NCBI GenBank assembly: GCA_016808115.1
Contig: JAEQBH010005416.1
Coordinates: 356,891 to 420,890, forward strand
Reading direction: 5' to 3'
Length of the DNA: 64,000 nt
Source of the DNA: Tetrastigma voinierianum
Lineage: Eukaryota > Streptophyta > Magnoliopsida > Vitales > Vitaceae
Under the pieces are notes generated by a model. That model was not told the DNA's origin and ran no database searches. It saw nothing but the letters and a program-made list of their open reading frames with translations. The position numbers were made by a program, and so were the translations under genes. Shown piece after piece: positions 10,242-21,509 of the stretch (position 1 is the stretch's first letter; each line of letters opens with the position of its first letter).

Positions 10242-13200
10242 AGGTTTAATCCTGTCTCTTCTTCTCCATCTTCATTTATGCCCCTAATACGGTCCGCGTT
10301 TGGAATGGCTGCAACTCATCCTCCTCTTCTTCGATGGCGACCCGATTCCACTCATTTTGTGACCGTCGAAAATCAAAGGAGGAAGACCTTGGTGTGATCA
10401 TTTACGAAGCCGGTCACTCGAGAGAAACTTGTTGGAAGATTCATGGAAAACCAGTAGATTGGAAGCCACGTCAACCACTTGAGAAAGAAGGACGAGGTAA
10501 TCATGTGGCTGCCGATGAACAATCGCCACAAACTGAAGCTAGCCCTTTTAACAAGGAGCAAATGGAGATGCTTCAGAAACTACTGTCTCCTCTTATGTCA
10601 ATCTGATCCTGGCTGGCACATCTTCCCGATAGTCATTGGTTCAGGAACCTTGGCTCACAAGGTAATTCTTTAAAGCGCCTTTATTGTTGGTAAGAAACAT
10701 AAAAAACCTTGGATCGTGGAATCGAGGCATCGATCATATGGCAGGAGATCTTGTGATTTTGTATATAGCCCATGTCCAAATAATTTAACTTGATCCGAAT
10801 AAGCGAGATGGTTCACTTTCAAAGGTTAGAATGCTGGTTCGATTGTGCTATCGAGGATCTTACTCTCAACTCGAGTTCTCCTTGTTCCTAACTTGGATTG
10901 TAATCTATTATCAGTGTAGTAAACTCACGAGGAAAAGAGGTGTATTACTAATTTTCATCCAGCGTCAATTTGAGTTTGGATTCGGGGAAGGCGATTGGCA
11001 ATCTTGAGGAATGCTCTGGACTCACCATCTTTAAGGAGCACCACGATCCCTGAGAGCAACTCAAATGGTAATTGGTGGTAATTCTTTTTCGGCCTCATGT
11101 CGAAATAACGATAGTGCAATTATATTTGTGGCTTACTTCATCGCTTGGGTAAATCCTAATGTTATGTATCTCGAAGCATTTATTTCCTTCATTATTTAAT
11201 AAAATCAAAAATCCTTTGAGTGTAAGAAATCATCAATTATCAAAGCAAGTTCGGTCTCATTTTCCGTTCAACCATAAAAGGCGTCTAGTCCATTCTCAAT
11301 GATTCACTTGAAACGATATATAAGGTCCGTCGAATAAAAAATATGCCAGGTACTAGGTGGTTTTTGTCTCATTCATAGATGATCACTAGATTAACGATAA
11401 GGTATTCCTCATGAAAGAAAAATGCGAAACAAGTCAAATTTTCAAAAATTTCAAAACATGATTCGGACCCCGATTCGATCAAAAATACAAATTCTAAAGA
11501 TCAGATAATGCTGAGGATTACTTGACTCCATTCTAGGGAATATCTAGCAAAAGAAAGGGCTAGTTCACTTAAGTTCATGTGTTGATGCCCCACAACAAAC
11601 GGAATAGCTGAAAGGAAAATAGGCATTTGTTAGAGGTGGCTAGATCAGCTAATGTTCTCTCTGAATGTACGAATTGATACGGGGAAAATTGTCCCTTCTG
11701 GCCTCATCAATAGGATGTCGTGCAGGGTACTAAGAATTCCAAACACCTTGTGAACCTCCTTAAATCCTTCCCAGACCACTTTCGTCTCTTATCCATCGTC
11801 CACCAAAAATTTTCGGTGTTATTTTGTTCGCTATCAATCATGACATAAGTAAACTTGATCTAGGTCACTCAAGTGCATATTTCTTGGGTATTCTGCAAAT
11901 AAAAAGAATTATAAGTGTTGTTACTCTCGGTCACAAGAAAATTCTACAATTCAATGAATTATGCATTTTTTGAAACCCGACCTTACTATCCCAAAATTGA
12001 TATTCGGGGAGAATTCAGCTCAAGAATATCGATTTTGGAGCTGTAGTCATTAATTGAGTCACCCTGTCACCACTAAAAATCAAGTTTCTATAGGTCATGT
12101 AATCAGCCAGGAGTTCATTGTTGACTTGTGGGATAATGAGCACATCAGAGGAAATGGAGGAAGGAGCACTTTCTCGACAAACCCCATGAGGTGAAGTAGG
12201 GTTCTAATCGAAGCAAAATTTAATTCCGAATGCTTGATGCTTCTTTCGGATAATACTTGTTGATTGAGTTAGAAAATGATATTCTTAATATGCACATGGC
12301 TTTAGGAAAGGAGTTAGATCATGCTCGGCAGCCCATTGGAAATTTTATTTCTTATGATAGCTATCACCTACGTTTCGTGCATTCACTTCTAACATCACGA
12401 GAGATAAGTTCTCGAGATATTCGAGGCTTTCAAGTATCCTAAGTGGAAGGCGGCGGTCGATGAAGAAGTTAGGGCGGCAAAGGGTAGTGCGTGGGAAATT
12501 GCGAAGCCTCAGAGGTAGAAACGATTGGGTGTAAGTGGATTTTCTGATGGAGTACAAAGGCGGATGGTAATGTGGACAGGTATAAGGCTCGGTTGGTGAA
12601 GAAAGGATTCACTTGATCATATGGTATTGACTATCAAACTTTTGCTCGATTGCCAAGCTGGCCTTTGTTAGTGTCACTTTTATCCTTGGCGGCTAATCTC
12701 GATTGGTCGCTTCCACCAACTTGATGTGAAAATGCCTTCCTCGATGGTGACTTAGAGGAAGAAGTTTACATGGACATTCTCTTTGGGCTTGAGACTACAT
12801 CAATTTCAGCAAGGTTTTGCGGACTCAGAAAATCCTTGTATGGTCATAAGCAATCTCCTGAGGCTGGTTTGAGCGGTTCACTAAGGTAGTGAAAGTGCGG
12901 ATTAGTTCAATGTCAATCCGATCACATTGTTTGTGAAACACTTCCCGGAAGGAAGATGGCCATTATCATTGTATGGACGATAATTTTGATGATGATCATG
13001 AGAAAATTGACTGCCAAAATTCTTGACAAAGGAATTTGAGATCGGGGACCTTGGAAACCTCAGAGTACACTTTCTCGAATGGAGATTGCTAGGTCAAAGA
13101 GGTATAAGCGAGTCTCTGCGCCTTGAAATGTTCTGGACTTACTAAATGAAGCAGGGATGCTAGGATGCGTGAGCGAGAAACACCTATGGATTATTTGTAA

Positions 13201-13890
13201 AACTTGAAGAAAGTGATGGAAGTCCTCCAGTTGATAAAGGAGATATCAACGTCTTGAAACTCATCTATCTTTCTCATACAAGGCGAGACATCGGCTTCAC
13301 CATTAGTATGGTAAGTCGATTCATGAATAATCGACCGAAAAACACACATGGCTAGTTTGTGACGAATATTGAGGTACCTCAAAATGACGCCCAGGAAAGG
13401 TCTCTTCTTCAAGAACAACAAAGAAAGAGATTGAGATTTTTTTCGGATCTGCAGTTAGGCGAGGTTGTTGACTGATCGGAGATCAACTTATTTGTGTTCG
13501 TTTGTTTGGGGAATTTGGTTACATGGCGACGAAACAATCGGTGGTAGCGTGGCGGTCTTGGCGAGTCGGTGCTATGGCACGGATATCTGCGAGGAATGCG
13601 GTTGAGCAATTTGTTAGAAATTACGGGTTCCGTTGAAGCATCCCATAGTGTTATACTGCGACAACCAAGCCGCCATCAGTATCGCTAAGAATCCGGTTCA
13701 TCATGATCGAACTAAGCACGTGGAGATAGATCGACACTTTATCAAGGAAAAGATTGAAGAAGGGTTTTCAAAGTCGACTTCACTCCAACAAGCATCAAAC
13801 AGAGCGACATTCTCCACGAAAGCTCTTGCTCGAGTTAACCCGAAGATCGGCGAAAAAACTGGAATTGATCAACATCTGTCTGGCTTGAAG
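10242..13890 (+). pseudogene. Copia gag-pol remnant
   Basis: The gag end shows AGHSRETCWKIHGKPVDWKP (about 10405-10465), the second half of a zinc knuckle and the block that follows it. Much of the centre (about 10680-12400) is unreadable in any frame, so protease and integrase are lost or scrambled. RT resumes near 12420 with KYPKWKAAVDEEVRAAKGSA, then ADGNVDRYKARLVKKGFT, DGDLEEEVYMD and a YVDD site broken by a small deletion near 12980. RNase H is clear at 13633-13740: LYCDNQAAISIAKNPVHHDR and TKHVEIDRHFIKEKI. Many frameshifts make it a dead copy. Confidence 0.85.
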
Positions 13891-14187
13891 TGTTGAAAAT
13901 CATTGTCGCCTCATGCTTGTGCATGTTTCTCTCCATATTTAGCATTCCTCTTTTTCCTTTTTTAACTTTCCTGAATTAATGCAATATACCATCTATATGA
14001 TTACCCAAATCCAGCAAGGTGGACCGGTGGTTTAATTCACTTTCCTTGTAAGAGAAATTTTGTCCGGTGATATTGTCACTTTCGGAGATTATCTCAAATG
14101 CATGACTATTTATTTCCTATTTTCTTTCATTACAAAAATAAGAAGTGAGACTAGATTCCTCTAGAGTTTTTGCCTTCAAATTCTTCA
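13891..14187 (+). repeat. 3' LTR of the nested Copia
   Basis: Starts TGTTGAAAATC and ends ccttcaaattcttca, followed by AAAGG and the resumed Tat RT. The small divergence from the 5' LTR could be used to date the insertion. Confidence 0.9.
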
Positions 14188-14192
14188 AAAGG

Positions 14193-14420
14193 GAAACTGT
14201 CCTTTGGGCATGCTTTGTTGATGTCAGTGAAGTCGATGCAGAGTCGCCACTTGTCGTTGGCTTTTTTGACGAGTACTACATTGGCTAACCACTCAGGGTA
14301 TTCTACCTCCACGATTATACGCTTGGAGGTTTGTTGACTTCTTACGTTGATGGCCTTTTGCCTTTGTTGTAGCTCAGCCTCTTTTGTTTGATTGGCGGAA
14401 GGATGGGCGACATTCGATCA
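14193..14420 (-). pseudogene. Tat reverse transcriptase, N-terminal half
   Basis: Minus-strand translation gives QRQKAINV, IIVEVEYPEWLANVVLVKKA, NDKWRLCIDFTDINKACPKD and SF, the standard start of a Ty3/gypsy RT (WLANVVLVKK, WRLCIDFTDLN). It stops at the Copia insertion point and continues at 9931. A frameshift separates it from the protease frame that ends at 14418. Confidence 0.85.
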
Positions 14421-15113
14421 CGTAGTGATTACTGTAGGATCGATTCCTCCCATATCTGCCTGCTTCCACGCGAAGACGTCTTTGTTTTGTTTTAAAAAAT
14501 GGATAAGAGGGTTTTTGAGGTCTTCTGATAACTTGGATCCGATATAGGCGAGATGCTCCGGGTCGTCGTCCAATAATACGGGTTCCAGTTCTTCTGATGG
14601 CTCGGGTCGGGTGAACACCTCGTCACGCATGTCGAGCTCATCCAGGTATATGTTGTCAACCGTTTTTTGTTTCATGGACGTTGAGTAGCATTCCCTGGCC
14701 ACCCGTTGGTCTCCTCGAACCATTCCCACTCCGTTTACAGTAGGGAACTTGATCATCATGTGGTATGCGGAGGGGATGACTTTTATTGCATTGAGAGAGG
14801 GTCTGCCCAGCAGCATGTTGTAAGCAGACGGGGCGTCTACGACGAGGAATCTTGTTGTGGTCGTCGCCTGACATGGAGGATCTCCCAAGGTGAGTACCAG
14901 TTGTATTGAGCCTAAGGTAATACCTTTTTCCCGGAGAACCCTCGCGGATAGTTGTTGCGGGCTCAGTCCTCCCCTTCGATGCCCGTTTATCGAAGAATTT
15001 GACGCGAAGATGATGTCAGTTGAACTCCCGTTTTCAATTAGGACCCGATGAACGGTTTTGTTGGCCCTCTTGCGCAGACTACCAATGGATCGTCGCGGTG
15101 TTGGCGCCCTCAT
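14418..15113 (-). pseudogene. Tat aspartic protease and linker to RT
   Basis: A 231-codon open stretch. The retropepsin-like part reads HRVLIENGSSTDIIF, where family members normally have D before the GSS, so the catalytic Asp appears replaced by Glu. FLVVDAPSAYNMLLGRPSLN is the conserved second block. The C-terminal part (EHLAYIGSKLSEDL, then FLKQNKDVFAWKQADMGGID) is the Tat linker that leads into RT. Retropepsin would have matured the Gag-Pol polyprotein. This piece is the best-preserved open frame of the element. Confidence 0.85.
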
Positions 15114-15277
15114 ATCTGAGTCGGAGAATGTGATTGGTGAGTCATGGTGGTTTTAGACCACTTGCTTGTATTCAGATTACCTCCGTGCACGATCTTGCGT
15201 GGGTGGAGCCCTTCGTCTTGAGCTAGATTCCCCTCCTCCTGCAAATCCTCCTGAGATGACCTGGATTTCTGGGGTTG

Positions 15278-16833
15278 TTAATCTTGGTCGTCGTCTGGCA
15301 GAATTGGTGGTTGTGGGGGGCGGAACCTAGTTGAGCTTGACTCGGATCGATTTTTCGAGGGGGATATAAGCGTCGGGTATCGCGCCGTATCAAATATTCT
15401 ATTTCTCTCTTGAAATTTGTATCGCGATGCGTCGTCTTCGTAATGCAGCCAGTCCCTATGGAACTCGCAGTATTTGGAGTTGTCTCTTGTTGCGGGGTTT
15501 GACTTCATTTGTGTTGGCCATCTCGGGGCCCATTCGTTTCGTGCCATACGGACTGTGATCACTTGGCTGTCGAGGGGTGAAGCGGGGCGAATAGCGTCGT
15601 CGTCTCGGTTGCGGTGGTCGGGCGATCTACGAAGGTTGCCACGCCTCTTTGGGGACCGTTCTTCATTCTTCTTTGGAGATGTTTCACGGTCGCCTTACTT
15701 CTTGGGGCTTCGTCCTCGTCGTTTGTCCATCCCGCTTTTTTCTTTATGGGTGGAGGAGCTCTCTTTTTTGGATACGAGGGCTTCTTCACCGTTAAGATAC
15801 TTCTCTTGCACTGCGAGCACCTCGGCCGATACTTGCTTAGGATTTTGGAGATGGAAAACATCGGATCTTTAGGCGCATTCCTAAGCCGACAATGAATGCG
15901 ATGATACATAAACTTTTCATCGGGTATGTCTACCTTTAGGGACTCGGCATTGAATCGTTGGGCATAAGACCTCAGGCTTTCTTGCAAGCCCTGCTTGATA
16001 GTCAACAAATGATAATTGGGCTTTACATGCGTCACATTTTTAATGAAGTGAGAGGCGAATCGTGGATAACTCCCTGAATGAAGAGATTGATGACGGTGGG
16101 AGTCTATTGAACCATGCCAAGGCTGGGCCTTTCAGGGTGATAGCGAAAGCCCTGCATCGCACCGGATCTTGATACCCATGCAGTTCCATTTGGTTTTTGT
16201 AAGTGTTGAGATGATCGACGGGATCCCTGGTGCCATCGAACGATTCCACCTGTGGCATTCTGAACTTTGCTGGAAGGGGGAAGTGGAGTACCTCAGCTGT
16301 GTAGGGCGACTCAGTTTGCTGTACCAAAGTATCCATCGTGTCAGGAGCACGTCCTCTTACTACCTCCCTTACACGGTTGAGCTCTTGTTGGAGGCTCCTG
16401 AACCTCTGTTCCCATGATTGTTCTCCTGCTCCAAGCTGAGGGTGGCGCAGTTCTTCGTTCCCGACGTGTTCTCTAAGTGTTGCTCCGTTGCCTTCCCCTC
16501 CATGGGCTAGGTGTGGTTCGTGCCCCCAGGCTCGGGTGGATTACGCGCCCGGTTCAATCCTTTGGGAGTATCGATCGCGTATTGTCCTTCCGCGGGAATG
16601 TCATGACCTTCCTGAGTTTGTCGCGCCTCCCGAGGTCGTCGGATCTATCTGGTGAGTTGTTCTAACTCTTCTGTCAGACGTTGATTGGTGAGGCGAAGTG
16701 CTTCCACCTCATCTGTGTTGGCCTGCATTGCTTCTAACACGCCGGGAGGTCGGCTGTCTGCGTTGCCCGGTGGATCTTGCATCCTTGGAGGATTAGTGTT
16801 GCTCCTGCTTGTGTTCCGCGTTGATACCATCAA
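15278..16833 (-). pseudogene. Tat gag (capsid/nucleocapsid), degenerate
   Basis: The start codon at 16833 (MMVSTRNTSRS) follows the PBS by about 40 bp. The N-terminus has a coiled-coil-like segment (EALRLTNQRLTEELEQL). The Retrotrans_gag core is FRMPQVESFDGTRDPVDHLN, then CRAFAITLKGPALAWFNRLP (about 16270-16080), and the next segment has QGLQESLRSYAQRFN. A nucleocapsid-like KYCEFHRDWLHYEDDASRY (about 15475-15420) resembles the Tat zinc-knuckle pattern but lacks the last cysteine. Gag forms the particle and packages RNA. At least three frameshifts divide it. Confidence 0.85.
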
Positions 16834-16871
16834 TAACTGAGAAATCAGTTATATTTGTAAAGGAACTGTCG

Positions 16872-16889
16872 TTCCCACAGACGGCGCCA
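16872..16889 (-). other. Primer binding site of the Tat element
   Basis: The minus strand reads TGGCGCCGTCTGTGGGAA two bases inside the 5' LTR. TGGCGCC is the start seen in many plant Ty3/gypsy PBS sequences (Asp-type tRNA is a common match). Its position fixes the right LTR as the 5' LTR and the element as minus strand. Confidence 0.85.
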
Positions 16890-16891
16890 AC

Positions 16892-17653
16892 TGATGATGC
16901 CTTTTTCAACCGGAACTAGGCTGGAGCGTGTGGGGGGCGTCGGGCCGGACCCGGATGCTTGTGGTAGGATGCGGGCTTTGGATCGTGCGAAATTTGAAAT
17001 CTGGCGCTCTGTCTGCGTCTGAGCCTTGAACCGTGTGCTCCTCTGGCGAGAATGAAAGTGGGTCGTGAGGGCTTCGCCGTGGCCGCCTCGATGCCTAAGT
17101 CGGTTTCTTTACGAGAGAAAGAGGCCCCTTAAAGGCGCAGAGAGGCGAATGTGTGCGTGCGCTCATAGATGGGTGACCTTGTATTTATAGTAGATATTCT
17201 CCCAGTTTGATGGTAATTAGGATTCATTCCCATTTGATAGGATATTTCTTATTACAGTCCGTATCGAATTTGATATAGGATATAGAAAGAGTAGTTTATT
17301 TGGGATAATCTTCCTTCCTTATTGGGAGATCTGATTTGATGCTGATCTAATCTTGTATTTCTTTCCTCATTTGTGAGATTTGGCTGGACTTGAATGATAT
17401 ATTATTAGGAATTATTATATTTTAAATGCACTTGTGAAACTTCCCGTAAGTGGCCTTTGAGTGGCCAGATAGACCTCTCTTTTGAAATTTGGACCAAAAG
17501 TTTGGAATCTTTGGCGTAAAGGCTTGAATCTTATCGTTGGGCGAAGTCTCTCATTTGAGCTTCTCAACTAATGGGCCTTCGTGTTTCGCTAGGCTAGACT
17601 CTTTCTTGGGCTTGGTGTGTGGGCTTGCGAACCTTATTTTTCAAACCCTATCA
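16892..17653 (-). repeat. 5' LTR of the Tat element
   Basis: 762 bp, TGATGATGCC to CAAACCCTATCA, next to the PBS on the inner side and to ATAAT on the outer side. Colinear with 701-1440. Confidence 0.88.
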
Positions 17654-17658
17654 ATAAT

Positions 17659-18482
17659 AAACCAAAATCCACAAAAAATGTGTTATGTTTGCGAGTCATG
17701 TCAAAATTTTTCAAGACTAGTGATAACCAAGGCTTCATTTGAAACTCATAAAGTATTTAGAAAATAAAAGAAAAAGTAAAAATATTGAGAAAAATAAATA
17801 GGAAAAACATAAGAAAATGAAGATTTGAAGGAAAAAAGCATTTAAACAATAAATTAATTATATATGTTTATTCAAACTTATTTTATTTATTTATTTATAT
17901 TATATAATGACCAAAAAACATTGAATCTTTCACACACAAATAAAAATTTGTAATAAGATAACAAATTAAACATCGTAATAAGACGATACAAAACAAAATG
18001 ACAAAATAACAAAAAATAAAATAAACCCATATCTATGTGAGATACCATTATTTTAAGAAACAAATCGATAAAAAAAATATGTAAATGAGTGATTTCAAAT
18101 CGATAAATTATCAAATCACCCCCTAAATAATACAGTGACACTAAAAGACATGAGAGCAAGTTGAGAAAAAGAGTGGCTAGTTATAAATAACTCTGTTTTA
18201 AATTATAATAATGAAGCAATCAATTCCCAAATTAGTATATTATTTAAAACATATTAGTATTATTAATACTATTATCACACAACAAGTTACACATAACATA
18301 TTTGTAAAATTCTTACTTAAAAAAAAAACATATTTGTAAAACAATAATAAATAAATATTGTATTATTAATATATTACTACTTCAAAGATTATATATATAC
18401 TAGAATTCTATTCATTTTGGCAATTATATATTTTTATTATGTTTTTAGTGTTTTACAAGGATTTGATCATTACTTATGTGAT
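17659..18482. other. AT-rich intergenic DNA, nothing recognised
   Basis: Runs of A/T with simple repeats such as ttatttatttat. Short open frames here have no recognisable motif. No boundaries of a mobile element were found. Confidence 0.5.
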
Positions 18483-19622
18483 GTTTGTTTTTTGACTTAA
18501 TACTGAAAGCTGAATAGCTTTCAGCATTAAGCTGTTTGTTTTTTAAAATTTTCATGACTTATTGCTGAAATTTTTTAAAAAAATTATGAATAGAAAAAGT
18601 GAAAATATTTGGTTTTTGTTCGGAAAAAAAATAATTTCCACAAAATAAGAAAAACTCAATAATTGTCAAATAAAGAAGAGCTAACGATATGCAGCTCTTA
18701 GGGATGACAATGGGAGGTTTGGGACCGGCGGTCCCATCCAGGCCGGCTCGTTTATTTTCAATTCTCAAACTTATCTCATTTAAAAAAATTAAGCAGGCGG
18801 GCGGAGATGGAGAAAGGATTCCCAAACTCGCCACAATTTACATTATTTTTGTTTTTATTTTTAAATTTTAATTTTTTATATTTGCTTTTTTATTTTATTA
18901 TATTAAAATTAATATTTTCATAAAATAAAAATATTATAATTTTATAAATTATTTATTAAAAAACACTATAATAATAATAATTATTTATATTAAAAATTAT
19001 AAAAAATAAAATAATAAAAATATTTTTTAAAATATAATCGGGCGAGGCTTATTATTATTATTTTGGATATATAGTTCATATTGCTTCATTCGGTCGTTCG
19101 CCTGAAAATCGAAAAAATATAGATCATTTAGTCCTTTGACAACTTATCACCTAGAAAATCGAAAAAATTTCTGTTTGGCTCATAATGCGACGAAGCTTTT
19201 TTGAGTCACTAGATTTCACGAGACGAATTTAACGGCGCAGTCCATTTCGTTATTCGAGATTTAGAGAATTTTCTAAATTTCCCTGAACCCTTATGATAAT
19301 TTATTATTTTTATTAACATTTTGTCATTTTTGAAAATTTATAATTTTATCGGGTTTTATAGAGAGTAACAATACCTGAACCCGTATTGGATTTGAGAAAA
19401 TAAACTCAAACCCATTAAAAACTCAATTAAAATTAAATTAAATATGTGTCATTAAGAGCGAGGCGGGATAGGAACCTAAAATAATATGTTCCGTTGTCAT
19501 CCTTACTCACTACCTAATGTTAAAAAATAAAAAATTTAATACTTAATGTTATTAAGTACTATTCAGCATTAAACTCAAAAAAAGTTATATTCAACATTAA
19601 GTGAAAAAAACAAACGCAACCT
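18483..19622. mobile_element. Probable MITE with a second MITE nested in it
   Basis: The outer ends are imperfect inverted repeats: gatgtttgttttttgactta at the left and, on the opposite strand, gcgtttgtttttttcactta at the right, each followed by a variant of ttaatgctgaa. Inside, gggatgacaatggg at 18701 faces ccgttgtcatcc ending near 19502, a terminal motif common in plant non-autonomous elements. No coding capacity was seen and TSDs could not be fixed, so the superfamily is uncertain. Confidence 0.4.
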
Positions 19623-19752
19623 TGGTGTTTTTGCCAATAAATGGTATAAATTGTTTATATTCCTGAAATACATAATACAACATAAATGATTTAAAAAAAA
19701 AAGAAGATTGTTTTGAAAACTTAATCACTTTTACAGTGTAAAAAATTGTTTT

Positions 19753-19757
19753 TACTT
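19753..19757. repeat. Left TSD (TACTT) of the region 3 element
   Basis: TACTT precedes TGTGACGCCCC at 19758 and recurs at 35749-35753 after the CTCACA end of the distal LTR, sixteen kilobases away. Confidence 0.8.
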
Positions 19758-21097
19758 TGTGACGCCCCAAAACAGATTCGTTGACCTCTGTCGACCCTCA
19801 CGAGTCTACATGTCTCACGTCATGAGGCACGTACATGTGTAAATGACCCAGCCCGGGGCCCGCGCATCTACTTAACCTAAATATAAATTTTTATACAAAG
19901 AACTTGTTTACGATTGTATTTAATTATAAATTCATCTCACGACGATTCTCTTGCCCTTAATTTTACAAAAAAATACAAGATAAGGCCGGCTTGGCGTTCT
20001 TGCCTCTAAGGCCCCGGATGCCTCCCATCCCCAAGTGCGTCTTCGGTACCTGAAAAAAAGGTCCACAACGGGGTGAGCAATGCCCAGTAGTGGAATTTCC
20101 CTACTTGGGTTACTCCCACCTAAGTGCAATGCAATGGCACACAAACATTCAACACATGCTAATATATCACTCATGCATATATTAACATAATTAATTCCAT
20201 AAATCATGTTATTCAGTTTACAACAATAACATAAGATTAGCTCACATGGGCTAAGTCACAATCCGGCGGTTCCTTTTGGAACCACCCACGAAAATCTGTC
20301 GGCATGTTATTTTCTCATGTGATAACATGACATCCTGCACAATCAGCGAAGCGGTCAGTGAATTTCAATCCAAAACACCTCTAGGGATTTCTTCAATCGA
20401 TTAAATCTTTTGGAACCCGGAAACAGCGATCATCGGACCTCAGCAAATCCCGTCCATTGCATAACCCTTAAACAAAAGTAAAGCAAGTAGGAGAAAAACC
20501 CACACTTTAGGAGTTAGTCGAAACTCGCCGGCCCCGATGCCGCGTGTAGTCCTTGCTAGTGGGAGAAACCAATATTGCCTCGTCGGGCTCGGGTCCGATT
20601 CTTAGGAATTTTAGAGAGAAGGTGGAGCCTCTCTTTCTAAAACCCTATCTTTCTTTATCTCTCTCCGTTTGCTCTCTCTCTCTTTCTTCGCCATCCCGAG
20701 CCGGGTTGGAAGACTTGGTCGAAGGACTTGTCATCATCGCCACGTCTTCGAGCTTAGGTGAAGCATGGGATTACATCCTTATCCTTATCCATCTACCTTG
20801 AGATTTTCACCCAATGGCATGATGCCATGTGTCTCAAGTATGAGCCCCACTTGAGCTCAAGTTTATTTGCATACGCCTTCCGGACACGTGTGCGCGCCTC
20901 TTGGCCGCTGGCGTGCCAAGTGTCTTGTCCCTCTCGGTGCCTCAGCGTGAAATTCATTGTCACCGAATTCGGCGTAGTGCTTCGATTTAGCGAGGCGATT
21001 CCATGATGAAGTCCGTTTAGTCATCAAGATCTAGAAAATTCGGTTACGTAAATTATCATTTATCATTCCTTAGAAATCTGGTTCCAGGGGTCTCACA
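19758..21097 (-). repeat. 3' LTR (left) of the region 3 element
   Basis: TGTGACGCCCC to GGGGTCTCACA, 1340 bp. It contains a C/T-rich stretch near 20640-20690 that on the transcribed strand is GA-rich. Homologous copies lie at 23062-24443 (inverted), 34406-35748 (direct) and, more diverged, 54135-56584. Confidence 0.8.
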
Positions 21098-21107
21098 TTC
21101 TCCCGCC
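21098..21107 (-). other. Polypurine tract
   Basis: On the minus strand GGCGGGAGAA lies directly before the LTR start TGTGAGACC. This is where the plus-strand DNA primer is expected, and it supports the minus orientation. Confidence 0.6.
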
Positions 21108-21509
21108 AAAGAATTTGGATTTGAAATTCCACACACATGCGCATCGACCACGTGCATATGTAACCTACACCACCTAATTCTGCTTGGTGTGTACCTGATG
21201 ACCTTTCGAGTCCGCGATCGCAACGATCCAATGGGTAGTCAAGCGTAATCCATGTCATGAATGACATCCATATCGCAGGAGCTCTTGCGGGCTCCTGCGT
21301 GATAAGAATTTCCAATGGGTATCGATTCTCGAGTCACTCCTGACTCCTATCACTCAACTATAAGTCTACGTGATAACCATGTCCGTTTGTTTTCATCTCG
21401 AGAGTCACCCTCGCTCTATCCTCGACTCACAGTGGTGATAACCATATCCGTTGTTTTCATCTCCGGGCAACATAACTTCGACACACTTGAGGCCTCTTAT
21501 CCATGCAGT

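Larger units (their letters stand above)
9937..14187 (+). mobile_element. Ty1/copia retrotransposon nested in the Tat RT
   Basis: A 4.25-kb plus-strand element with LTRs of 293 and 297 bp, a PBS matching initiator-Met tRNA directly after the 5' LTR, and AAAGG duplications at both ends. Copia domain order (gag, protease, integrase, RT, RNase H) is expected, but only gag, RT and RNase H fragments are readable. It entered the Tat element in antisense orientation to pol, so it is younger than that insertion. Confidence 0.9.
379..17653 (-). mobile_element. Ty3/gypsy retrotransposon, Tat lineage, with three LTR copies and a nested Copia
   Basis: An old minus-strand LTR retrotransposon. Read right to left it has 5' LTR (17653-16892), PBS, gag, protease, RT, RNase H, integrase, a long non-pol 3' region with tandem repeats and an antisense ORF, an LTR (1440-701), a short PBS/gag leader remnant and a truncated LTR ending at 379. 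Tat assignment rests on the gag motif FRMPQVESFDGTRDPVDHLN, the FAWKQADMGGIDP stretch before the RT, the antisense ORF and the large 3' region; these are known traits of Tat/Ogre-type elements. All frames are broken, so it is not autonomous now. The matching ATAAT duplications enclose the whole three-LTR structure, which fits unequal recombination between tandem copies followed by deletion. A Copia element at 9937-14187 interrupts the RT. Confidence 0.85.

Noticed and set aside
17659..19752. Host gene between the two retroelement nests
   Set aside because: AT-rich, only short frames without motifs; best explained by MITE-like repeats and intergenic DNA.
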